Shown here: positions 44,407-52,040 of the stretch, piece after piece | How positions within the stretch are numbered: the first letter of the stretch is position 1 | Layout: each line of letters begins with the position of its first letter | Assembly: GCA_963740675.1 (NCBI GenBank) | Contig: CAVUFS010000001.1 | Location: 372,001-436,000, forward strand | From: CAIKMD01 sp963740675 | GTDB lineage: Bacteria; Pseudomonadota; Alphaproteobacteria; ATCC43930; CGMCC-115725 | DNA length: 64,000 bases | Direction: 5' to 3' | Position numbers and translations under genes: made by a program | The notes under the pieces: generated by a model | Database searches by the model: none | What the model saw: the letters and a program-made list of their open reading frames with translations, nothing else | Told to the model about the DNA's origin: nothing

Positions 44407-44499
44407 CGTCATTCCCGCGAAAGCGGGAATCCAAGACTAGCGTAGTGCTGCTTCAATGGACCCCCGCTCCTGAGCCAGTCGAAGGGCGCGGGGGTGACG
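44407..44499. repeat. Bipartite palindromic repeat R10 (long GC right stem)
   Basis: The left half is CGTCATTCCCGCGAAAGCGG...GGAATCCA. The right half is ATGGACCCCCGC, a 20-base loop containing CCAGTCGAAGGG, then GCGGGGGTGACG. The right half has the anchors of the family but a different 7-bp stem. It lies between the divergent-end MFS gene start and the DHA2 gene stop. Confidence 0.7.
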
Positions 44500-44535
44500 C
44501 ATAAGAATTGCTCGAAGTTACTTCTTAGAGACATA

Positions 44536-46137
44536 TTAACGCCGTATACGGCTCGACGGTGCGTTTGTCGGGCTCAACCCTTTTGGCAATGCCGCGCCGG
44601 CGATGATGATCATGATCACCAACGCGCCGGCGACCCAATAGACATTCTGAACCGCGTCGCCGATCCCCGCCATGACCGGCGCGACCTCGCTCGCCGAGAG
44701 CTTGTCGCGCAGATCCGGATCGAGAATGCGATCGACGGCATTGTCTCCCAGCATGCCCGCCAAGGTCAGATTGACGACGGCGCCATAGATCGCCGTGCCG
44801 ACGGTCTGGCCCAGCATGCGCATCAGGGAAATGATCGCGGTCGCGGTGCCGCGCTGGCTCCAATCGACGACGCTTTGCGCGGCGACGGTATAGGTGTTCT
44901 GGTTCAGCCCCATGCCGATGCCGACCAGGCCGGTGCCGGTCGCCGCCCAAAGCGGTCCGCGGCTCGGGTCGAGCGCGATCAGCATCACGATGCCGATGAC
45001 CAGGAAAATGCCGCCGACATTCGTCGCCGCGCGATACGAGGCGCGCAGCATGATTTGGCCGCCGGCCCAGGAGCCGGCGATCCAGGTGACCGAGCTGATC
45101 GCCAGCGCATAGCCGGCGACGATCGGGCTGCGTCCCATCACGCCCTGGATATAGGCGGGCAGGAAGGTGGTGCTCGCCATGACGACGCAGCCGACGCCGA
45201 AGCAGCCGAAGACGGCGCTGAGGATGACGCGGTTGCCCCACAGCATCAGCGGCAGGATCGGCTCGGCCGCGCGGCGCTCATGCCAGACAAGCACGGTCAT
45301 GATCGCCGCCGAGACGATGAGCAACAGCAAGAAAGTCGAGAGCCCCAGGTGATGCGCCTGGATCAGCGTGTAGAGGATCAGGCCGATGCCGAGCGCCATG
45401 AGGAAGGCACCGAGATAATCGATGCGATGCGGGCGATGCTCGATCCGCTCGTGCAGCGCGAAAGCCAGCAGCACGAAGCCGATGATCGCGATCGGCACCG
45501 TGATCCAGAATACCCAGTTCCACGCCGTCTCCGCGATGACGAAAGCGCCGAGCACCGGGCCGACGATGGCGGCGATGCCCCAAATGCCGGAGAAGAAGCC
45601 CGCCATCTTGGCGCGCTGTGCCGGTGGATAGAGATCGCCGATCAAAGTCTGGTTGATCGGCTGCACCGCGCCGGCGCCGATGCCTTGCACAACGCGGAAG
45701 ATCACCAGCCACAACATGCTGGGCGCTAAGCCGCAGGCGGTGGTGCCGATCACGAAGACGATGAGGCCGAAGAACAAGATGCGCTTGCGGCCGTAAAGAT
45801 CGGCGAGGCGGCCGTAGATCGGGATGGTCACGCCCTGGGCCAGGAAGTAGCCGCTGAACACCCAGGAAAAAAGCTCGAAGCCGCCGAGTTGGCTGATGAT
45901 CGTCGGCATGGCGGTGGCGACGACGGTGCCTTCCATGCCGGTCATGAAGATCAGCACGACCGACGCGGTCAGTATCCAGAAGCGGCCGGTCGGCCCGGCA
46001 ATGATCCGTGTTTCGCCCGGCGGATGACCTGTTGCGGCAGCAGACTTGTCGCTCTGGCGCGTCGTCTCGGCGCTCACACCACACCCGCCACGATGATCAT
46101 CCCCCCAGCAACGCGCTCTATTTATCTCGTGCGGCAT
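44536..46137 (-). CDS. DHA2-family drug exporter, copy 3 of a tandem set
   Basis: The 14-TM exporter core begins SVVLIFMTGMEGTVVATAMP and has YGRLADLYGRKRILFFG, VVQGIGAGAVQPINQTLIG and GPVLGAFVIAETAWNWVFWI, the EmrB/QacA pattern. The C-terminus LPKGLSPTNAPSSRI echoes both neighbours. The start is uncertain: ATG 46137 overlaps the previous gene by 20 bp; a GTG at 46077 is an alternative. It is the last gene of the operon from 50744. It exports a drug or metabolite with proton drive. Confidence 0.85.
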   Translation of the reverse strand: MPHEINRARCWGDDHRGGCGVSAETTRQSDKSAAATGHPPGETRIIAGPTGRFWILTASVVLIFMTGMEGTVVATAMPTIISQLGGFELFSWVFSGYFLAQGVTIPIYGRLADLYGRKRILFFGLIVFVIGTTACGLAPSMLWLVIFRVVQGIGAGAVQPINQTLIGDLYPPAQRAKMAGFFSGIWGIAAIVGPVLGAFVIAETAWNWVFWITVPIAIIGFVLLAFALHERIEHRPHRIDYLGAFLMALGIGLILYTLIQAHHLGLSTFLLLLIVSAAIMTVLVWHERRAAEPILPLMLWGNRVILSAVFGCFGVGCVVMASTTFLPAYIQGVMGRSPIVAGYALAISSVTWIAGSWAGGQIMLRASYRAATNVGGIFLVIGIVMLIALDPSRGPLWAATGTGLVGIGMGLNQNTYTVAAQSVVDWSQRGTATAIISLMRMLGQTVGTAIYGAVVNLTLAGMLGDNAVDRILDPDLRDKLSASEVAPVMAGIGDAVQNVYWVAGALVIMIIIAGAALPKGLSPTNAPSSRIRR

Positions 46138-47635
46138 TCGTCGGGCTGAGGCCGCGGGGCAAGGCCCGCGTCACCGCCAACCCGGCGAGCGCCAGAAGAC
46201 CGGTCACGAGATAGACATTATGCAGCGCGGCCGCGATCGCCGCCATGAGCGGCCCGATCTCGGCAGGTGGGAAATTATCGCGCAGTGCCGGGTCCATGAT
46301 CTTGTCGACGGCGTTGCCGCCGATCCGGTCGGCGAGGCCCAGATTGACGATGCCGCCGAACAGTGCGCTGCCGACCGATTGGCCGAGGATGCGCGCAAAG
46401 AGCGTCGAGGCGGTCGCCGTGCCACGCTGTTCGCGGCCGACCGCTGCTTGTGCGGCAAGGAAGAAGGTGTTCTGGAAGAGCCCCATGCCGAGGCCGGTCA
46501 GCGCCGTGCCGGCGCCAGCCCAAAGCGGGCCGTGTTCAGGCGACAACGTGATGAGGAAAACCGCGCCGACGATCACGATCGCGCTACCGATCATGGTCGC
46601 CGCGCGATAGGAGCTGCGCAGCATGATCCGGCTGCCGGCGGCTGAGCCGACCATCCAGGTCACCGACGTCACCGAGACGACATAGCCGGCGATCAGCGGC
46701 GTCTCACCCATGACGCCTTGTACATAGGCGGGCAGGAAGGCCGAGGCGGCGATGGTGATCGCGCCGACGGTGAAGCAGGCGAAGGTCGCGGCGAGGACGA
46801 TCGGGTTGCGCCACACATGCAGCGGCATCACCGGCTCGGCGACGCCTTTCTCATGGCGATAGAGCAGCGCGAGGAGGAGGGCGGCGACCGCGAGCAGGAT
46901 GAGGAAGACGGTCAGGCCGAAAGACGTCGCCTGATTGAGCGCGAACATCAGCAAGCCGATGCCGGCGACCATCAGCATTGCGCCGAGATAGTCGATCTGA
47001 TGATTGCGCCGGACGCGCTTCTCATGCAGGAAAGCGGTGAGCAGGACGAAGGCGGCGATGCCCAGCGGCACGTTGATCCAGAAGATCCAGCGCCAGCTCA
47101 GATGCGTCACCATCAACGCGCCCATCAGCGGGCCGCAAATCGCGGCCGTCGCCCAGATGCTCGAGAGATAGCCTTGAATACGCGCGCGCACCGCCGGCGG
47201 ATAGATGTCGGAGATCAGCGTTTGCGTGACCGGCATCGTGCAGCCGGCACCGATGCCTTGCACGACGCGAAAGCAGATGAGCGTCAGCATGTTCGGCGCG
47301 AGGCCGCAGGCCGATGAGCCAAGAAGGAACAAGGTCAGGCCGAAGAACAGCACCGGCTTGCGGCCGAAGAGGTCGGCAAAGCGTCCGCTCAAGGGGATCG
47401 AGACCGACTGCGTCAGAAAATAGGCGCTGAATACCCAAGAGAAGAGATGGAAATCGCCGAGCTGGCTGACGATCGTCGGCATGGCGGTCGCGACGACCGT
47501 GCCTTCGATCGCGGTCATGAAGATACAGATCACCGCCGCAGCCATGATCAGCGGCCGGCTGGCTTTGCTGGCGAAGGCGGTGCTTTCTTCGCTGGGGGCC
47601 GGTGCGGTGGTCGTTGCTGGGGCTTCGCCCGACAA
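46118..47635 (-). CDS. DHA2-family drug exporter, copy 2
   Basis: A 505-residue exporter with AVICIFMTAIEGTVVATAMP, FADLFGRKPVLFFGLTLFLL, VVQGIGAGCTMPVTQTLISD and ATAICGPLMGALMVTHLSWR. It ends LPRGLSPTNAARDK, so its tail matches those of both neighbours. The likely start is TTG 47635 after AGGAA. By eye it is closer to copy 1 than to copy 3. It lies 12 bp after copy 1. Confidence 0.85.
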   Translation of the reverse strand: MSGEAPATTTAPAPSEESTAFASKASRPLIMAAAVICIFMTAIEGTVVATAMPTIVSQLGDFHLFSWVFSAYFLTQSVSIPLSGRFADLFGRKPVLFFGLTLFLLGSSACGLAPNMLTLICFRVVQGIGAGCTMPVTQTLISDIYPPAVRARIQGYLSSIWATAAICGPLMGALMVTHLSWRWIFWINVPLGIAAFVLLTAFLHEKRVRRNHQIDYLGAMLMVAGIGLLMFALNQATSFGLTVFLILLAVAALLLALLYRHEKGVAEPVMPLHVWRNPIVLAATFACFTVGAITIAASAFLPAYVQGVMGETPLIAGYVVSVTSVTWMVGSAAGSRIMLRSSYRAATMIGSAIVIVGAVFLITLSPEHGPLWAGAGTALTGLGMGLFQNTFFLAAQAAVGREQRGTATASTLFARILGQSVGSALFGGIVNLGLADRIGGNAVDKIMDPALRDNFPPAEIGPLMAAIAAALHNVYLVTGLLALAGLAVTRALPRGLSPTNAARDK

Positions 47636-47647
47636 GGGTTATCGTTC

Positions 47648-49180
47648 CTATTTATCCGCCGCCGCGTGATGCGGGCTGAGGCCCCGCGGCAGCACAAAAG
47701 TCATGGCGAAGCCGATCAGGACCAGCACGCCGGTCCCGAGAAAGACATTATGAAGCGAAGCGGCCACTGCCGCCATCAGCGGCGCGACGCTGTCGGCCGG
47801 CAGATGGTTGCGCAGCGCCGGATCCATGATCTGGTCGACGGCGTCGGCGCCGATGGTATCGGCGAGGCCGAGATTGACGATGCCGCCGAAGAGCGCGCTG
47901 CCGAGCGATTGTCCGAGGGTTCGGGCGAAGAGCGAGGAGGCAGTGGCCGAGCCGCGCTGCTCGCGCCCGACCGAGCTTTGTGACGCGACGAAGAATGTGT
48001 TCTGGAAGAAGCCCATGCCGAGGCCGATAAGCGACGTGCCGATCGCCGCCCATACCGGCCCGCGCTCCGGTGTCAGGGTGATCAGCATCAAGGTACCGCA
48101 AACGATGATCGCGCTGCCGATCGTGGTGGTGAAGCGGTAAGAGGTCCGCAGCATCAGCCTGCCGCCGACCGTCGAGCCGAAGGCCCAAATGATCAGTGGG
48201 GCTGCGACGACATAGCCGGCGACAATTGGGTCGCGTCCCATGATGCCCTGGATATAAGCGGGCAGGAAGGCAGCGGTGGCGATGTTGATCGCGCCGACGG
48301 TGAAGGACGCGACGGCGCCGGCAAGCACGATCGGATGAGTCCAGACCTGCAGCGGCAGCACCGGCTCGGGCACGACGCGTTCGTGGAAATACAGCGCTAC
48401 CAATAGGACCAAAGCGAGCGCGAGGAGGCCAATGAACAACGGCGTGCCGAGCGCGGTCGCCTGATTGAGCGCGAACATCAGCGTGCCGATGCCGGTCGCC
48501 ACCAGCAGCGCGCCGATATAATCGATCTTATGGGTATGGCGCTGGGGCTCCCCGCGCAGCGCCACGCTCAGCAAGATGAAGGCCGCAATGCCGATCGGCA
48601 GGTTGACCCAGAAGATCCAGCGCCAACTGAGATGCGTCACCAACGCGGCGCCGAGCAGCGGGCCGCCGACCGCCGCGACGGTCCAAATGGAAGAGAGATA
48701 GCCCTGGATCCGGGCGCGCGCCGCCGGCGGATAAAGATCCGAGATCAGCGTCTGCGTCACCGGCGTCACGCAGCCGGCCCCGATTCCCTGGACGACGCGG
48801 AAGGCGATCAGCGTGACCATGCTCGGCGCCAGGCCGCAGGCCGTCGACCCGCCAAGGAACAATACGAGGCCGAGATAGATAATCGGCTTGCGGCCGAACA
48901 GATCGGCAAAACGGCCGGCGAGTGGAAGCGTCACCGATTGGGACAGCAAGTAGATGCTGAACACCCAGGAGAAGAGATGGAAATCGCCGAGCTGACCGAC
49001 GATGGTCGGCATCGCGGTCGCCACCACGGTGCTCTCGATCGCCGCCATGAACATGCAGATGACCGCCGCGGTCATGATCAAGGTGCGGCTGGTTTTGTCG
49101 GCGGCGGCGCTTTCTTCGGCGCGCGCTGTGCCGGCAACGCCCCGTTTTTTAGGATCGGGCGTTACAGCCGGCTCGGACAC
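47648..49180 (-). CDS. DHA2-family drug exporter, copy 1
   Basis: A 510-residue exporter with AVICMFMAAIESTVVATAMP, FADLFGRKPIIYLGLVLFLG, VVQGIGAGCVTPVTQTLISD and VAAVGGPLLGAALVTHLSWR. It ends LPRGLSPHHAAADK. GTG 49180 is the likely start. It follows the SDR gene by 27 bp. Substrate is unknown for all three copies. Confidence 0.85.
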   Translation of the reverse strand: MSEPAVTPDPKKRGVAGTARAEESAAADKTSRTLIMTAAVICMFMAAIESTVVATAMPTIVGQLGDFHLFSWVFSIYLLSQSVTLPLAGRFADLFGRKPIIYLGLVLFLGGSTACGLAPSMVTLIAFRVVQGIGAGCVTPVTQTLISDLYPPAARARIQGYLSSIWTVAAVGGPLLGAALVTHLSWRWIFWVNLPIGIAAFILLSVALRGEPQRHTHKIDYIGALLVATGIGTLMFALNQATALGTPLFIGLLALALVLLVALYFHERVVPEPVLPLQVWTHPIVLAGAVASFTVGAINIATAAFLPAYIQGIMGRDPIVAGYVVAAPLIIWAFGSTVGGRLMLRTSYRFTTTIGSAIIVCGTLMLITLTPERGPVWAAIGTSLIGLGMGFFQNTFFVASQSSVGREQRGSATASSLFARTLGQSLGSALFGGIVNLGLADTIGADAVDQIMDPALRNHLPADSVAPLMAAVAASLHNVFLGTGVLVLIGFAMTFVLPRGLSPHHAAADK

Positions 49181-49207
49181 AGAGAAGGCTCGGTATCTCT
49201 CGACAGC

Positions 49208-49900
49208 TCAGTATTTCTCGACCCAGGGCCGCAGCTCGATCTCGGCCGTCCAGGCGCTGCGATGCTGGCGATGGACGGCGAGATAATTCGCCGCGATCGC
49301 ATCGGGATCGAGCAGCGCATCGGGGCCGCGATCCTGGCCGCGCGTGTCGCCGGGTTGGCGGATGCCGCCATCGATCACGAAATGGGCGATGTGAATGTTC
49401 TGTGGTGCGAGCTCGCGCGCCATGCTTTGCGTCAGGCCGCGCAGGCCGAATTTTCCCATCGCGAACGCTGCCGACAGCGGGAAGCCTTTGATGCTCGCCG
49501 ATGCGCCGGTGAAGAGGATCGTGCCATGACCGGCTTTCAGCATCAGCCGCGCGGCCTGCTGGCCGACGAGGAAGCCGCCATAGCAGCCAACCATGATCGC
49601 GTTCAGCACTTCGTCTGGCTTGAGGTCGGCGATCGGGCCGCGCGCGCGGCCGCTTGGGTTGTAGACGACGATATCGGGCGCCGCGATGTCGCTGACCACG
49701 GAGGCAAAGAGCTTCTCGACCTCGGCGGGTTTGGTCGCGTCGCACACATAGGCCCGCGCATTCGTCTCGGTGCACAGCGCGGCGAGCTTGTCGGTGCGCC
49801 GCGCCGCCAGAGCAACGCGCATGCCTTCTTTATGGAAGAGCCGGGCGAGCGATGCGCTGAGACCTGCACCCGTGCCAACGATAAGTGCGGTCTCGGGCAT
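49208..49900 (-). CDS. Atypical SDR with Phe in place of the catalytic Tyr
   Basis: The 230-residue SDR starts MPETALIVGTGAGLSASLAR, has VYNPSGRA in place of NNAG and TGASASIKG for the Ser region. YxxxK reads FAMGK (SAAFAMGKFGLRGL): Phe replaces Tyr. This is the SDR_c10-like atypical group, in which activity is doubtful. ATG 49900 follows AAGGGAT. It sits between the MucR-like/cold-shock protein gene (16 bp) and the first exporter (27 bp). Confidence 0.8.
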   Translation of the reverse strand: MPETALIVGTGAGLSASLARLFHKEGMRVALAARRTDKLAALCTETNARAYVCDATKPAEVEKLFASVVSDIAAPDIVVYNPSGRARGPIADLKPDEVLNAIMVGCYGGFLVGQQAARLMLKAGHGTILFTGASASIKGFPLSAAFAMGKFGLRGLTQSMARELAPQNIHIAHFVIDGGIRQPGDTRGQDRGPDALLDPDAIAANYLAVHRQHRSAWTAEIELRPWVEKY

Positions 49901-49916
49901 CGTCGTGATCCCTTTT

Positions 49917-50744
49917 TTATCGGGCTCGTCGCGTCGGCAGGAGCGCTTCGGCCTCGGCGCGCGCTGCAGCACGGCTCAGGGCTTCGCGTTTCAGCTCGAC
50001 GACAACTTGCTTGGCGTGACGGTCGCGTACCATGCCGCCCATCACCGGCGATGCCGGCGATAGGTTGAGCAGACGCAGGCCGGTGATCTTCGGCGTCTCG
50101 TCATTGCCTTCGAGAGTTGCTTCGATCTCCTGCCCCTTGAATAGGCGGGTGAGGCCCGATGCAGTGAGGATATCGCCATCGATCGGCAGATCGCTGCTCA
50201 GGCCTTGCAGGCGCAGCGTGCCGCGTGTGGAGCGTGTGTCGAACCATTGCACGACGCCGCGCACATTGCCGTTCGTCGGGGCGAGCGGCGGCACCGGTGG
50301 CGCAACCGGTGCCACGTGAATGACTTCGGCGCGGCGCAACAGGGTCGGCTGTGCCGGCTTGATCTCTTGCATCTCGGCAACCGGTGTCTCGGCCGCTGCT
50401 TTCTCGATGACCGGTTTCTCGGCAACCGGTTTCGCGATGCTCGGATTCTCGATGGTGGGATTTTCGATAACAGGCGCGACATCATGCGCTTCGGCCGGTT
50501 TGCGCGCGCTGCCAGCGCGTTTCGCGCGCGGCGCGCTCTTCACGGCGACGGCTTCCGGCTGTTTCTTGATCAACTTGCCGGCGTTGCTGTCGAGCGACTT
50601 CAACGCGCGCTCGACATTCTCGATGATGCCAGGAATTTCGTTGATCGAAGTGTGACGCTTAGCAAGCAACTTCGCGACGACGCGCGCAGCTTCGGTTTTT
50701 TTTGACATGCGATGTTCGCTATGTTTGCCCGATAGTGAACTCAT
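49917..50744 (-). CDS. MucR-like N-terminal domain fused to a cold-shock-like domain
   Basis: Residues ~15-55 (KKTEAARVVAKLLAKRHTSI, NEIPGIIENVERALKSLDSN) match the spacing of the MucR/Ros N-terminal oligomerisation region (TAEIV..YV....V...ELP.LI..V..AL). No zinc finger follows. A Pro/Glu/Ala linker with IENPTIENPSIAKPVAEKPV repeats leads to residues ~160-235. There, GVVQWFDTRSTRGTLRL, DLPIDGDILTASGL, TRLFKGQEIEATLEG and KITGLRLL have the order of a cold-shock beta-barrel with a degenerate RNP1. ATG 50744 has AGGA nearby; ATG 50708 is an alternative. First gene of the SDR-exporter operon. Function likely nucleic-acid binding and regulatory (inference). Confidence 0.7.
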   Translation of the reverse strand: MSSLSGKHSEHRMSKKTEAARVVAKLLAKRHTSINEIPGIIENVERALKSLDSNAGKLIKKQPEAVAVKSAPRAKRAGSARKPAEAHDVAPVIENPTIENPSIAKPVAEKPVIEKAAAETPVAEMQEIKPAQPTLLRRAEVIHVAPVAPPVPPLAPTNGNVRGVVQWFDTRSTRGTLRLQGLSSDLPIDGDILTASGLTRLFKGQEIEATLEGNDETPKITGLRLLNLSPASPVMGGMVRDRHAKQVVVELKREALSRAAARAEAEALLPTRRAR

Positions 50745-50815
50745 AACAAATCCTGTCTCTTTGGCAAGGGTACCGCCATTTGACCCTGCTATGCGTCGGG
50801 CGATAGCGTGAGCAA

Positions 50816-50983
50816 ATGAACGGAAGTTTGGATTCCCGCGCGCGTTTTGGCGTCGCGGCGATCATCGTGTGTACGTTTGCTCTATGGCTTATTTTGGGCG
50901 CAGGCGCGGAGCCGGCGCGGCTGATCGCGGGCGCGGCGGTTTCTCTGGCGGCCGGGTTCTGGTCTGCGCTTGACCGTGCTTGA
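50816..50983 (+). CDS. Possible small membrane protein (55 aa)
   Basis: A 55-residue frame with two hydrophobic stretches (FGVAAIIVCTFALWLILGAG and RLIAGAAVSLAAGFW) fits a two-helix membrane peptide. It is divergent from the MucR-like gene. GTGAG lies before ATG 50816. Codon use is acceptable, but no homology is recognised, so it is only tentative. Confidence 0.4.
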   Translation: MNGSLDSRARFGVAAIIVCTFALWLILGAGAEPARLIAGAAVSLAAGFWSALDRA

Positions 50984-51120
50984 TTTCCGCCGGCAAAAAA
51001 ACGGGCAGCGGAAAACGCATAGCAGAGCATCGTCCTGTACGTGTCGTTTCATTGACAGCGGCAGAGAAGGGGTGTTAACGAGCGGCAGATTTGTTGCAGC
51101 GGACCCCGCGAAATCATCCC

Positions 51121-51924
51121 ATGCCGCGGATATCGATTGGCGATTGCCAGCTTTATTACGAACGCGAAGGCGACGGCTTTCCGGTGCTCTTCATCACCGG
51201 CCTTGCCGGCTACGCGAGCTTTTGGCGCGACCAGGTGCCGACCTTCTCGCGTCCTTACAGCGTCGTCACGTACGATCATCGCGGCGTCGGTCAAAGCGAT
51301 CTCAAATGCGCGAGCAATGTGATCGAGCGTCTCGCCGCCGATGCGATCGCCCTGCTCGATGCGCTCGGTGTTGCCAAAGCGCATATCGTCGGTCACTCGG
51401 CCGGCGCAGCCGCGGCTCAGGTCATCGCCATCGACCATCCGCAGCGCGTTGCGAGCGTCGTCCTCGTCGCGGGCTGGACCAAACCCGACGCTTACTTCCG
51501 CCGCTTCTTCGCACTGCGCAAAGAGCTGCTGTCGCGGCTCGGCCCGTCGTCTTATATCCAGGCGAATACGCTGTTCCTCTATCCGTCCGCCTATATCGCG
51601 GCGAATAATGAGAAGCTGCGCCAGATCGAGGCTCAGCACCTCGCGCATTTCCCATCGCCCGACACGATCGCCAGCCGGATCGATGCGATCATGGCTTTCG
51701 ACCGCACGGCCGACCTCGCCAAGATCCGGGTCCCGACCCTGGTCCTGGCGGCCCAGGACGACGTCATTACGCCGGCTTATTTCTCGGAAGAGCTGGCGCG
51801 GCGCATCCCGGGCGCCGAAGCCAAATTCTTTCCACAAGGCGGCCACGATTTCCCCCAAGTGGTTCCGCGCGAGTTCAACCAGGCAGTTTTGCCGTTTTTA
51901 CAAGCACATACGCCTGGTTCGTGA
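51121..51924 (+). CDS. Alpha/beta hydrolase (RutD-like)
   Basis: The 267-residue protein has FITGLAGYASFWRDQV, TYDHRGVGQS, nucleophile elbow GHSAGAAAAQ, acid region LAAQDDVITP and catalytic histidine PQGGHDFPQV. It resembles RutD/lactonase-type hydrolases. ATG 51121 is chosen; an earlier in-frame start at 51091 is not needed. It stands alone ahead of the GGDEF-EAL gene (116 bp). Confidence 0.85.
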   Translation: MPRISIGDCQLYYEREGDGFPVLFITGLAGYASFWRDQVPTFSRPYSVVTYDHRGVGQSDLKCASNVIERLAADAIALLDALGVAKAHIVGHSAGAAAAQVIAIDHPQRVASVVLVAGWTKPDAYFRRFFALRKELLSRLGPSSYIQANTLFLYPSAYIAANNEKLRQIEAQHLAHFPSPDTIASRIDAIMAFDRTADLAKIRVPTLVLAAQDDVITPAYFSEELARRIPGAEAKFFPQGGHDFPQVVPREFNQAVLPFLQAHTPGS

Positions 51925-52040
51925 AGGGTTTTTGCCCTACCCGCGTTAAGGGTTAAGGGAAACCCGGTTTAATCATTCGTCAAGTCCTGGGTCGCTACTG
52001 TGCCCTGCGCGTCGCTTCGTGCGTGGCACACCCTTTTGGC

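Noticed and set aside
8028..44499. CRISPR array from repeated motifs
   Set aside because: The repeated motifs are palindromic, single-copy per site, of unequal length, and scattered over 36 kb. No Cas genes or regular spacers exist.
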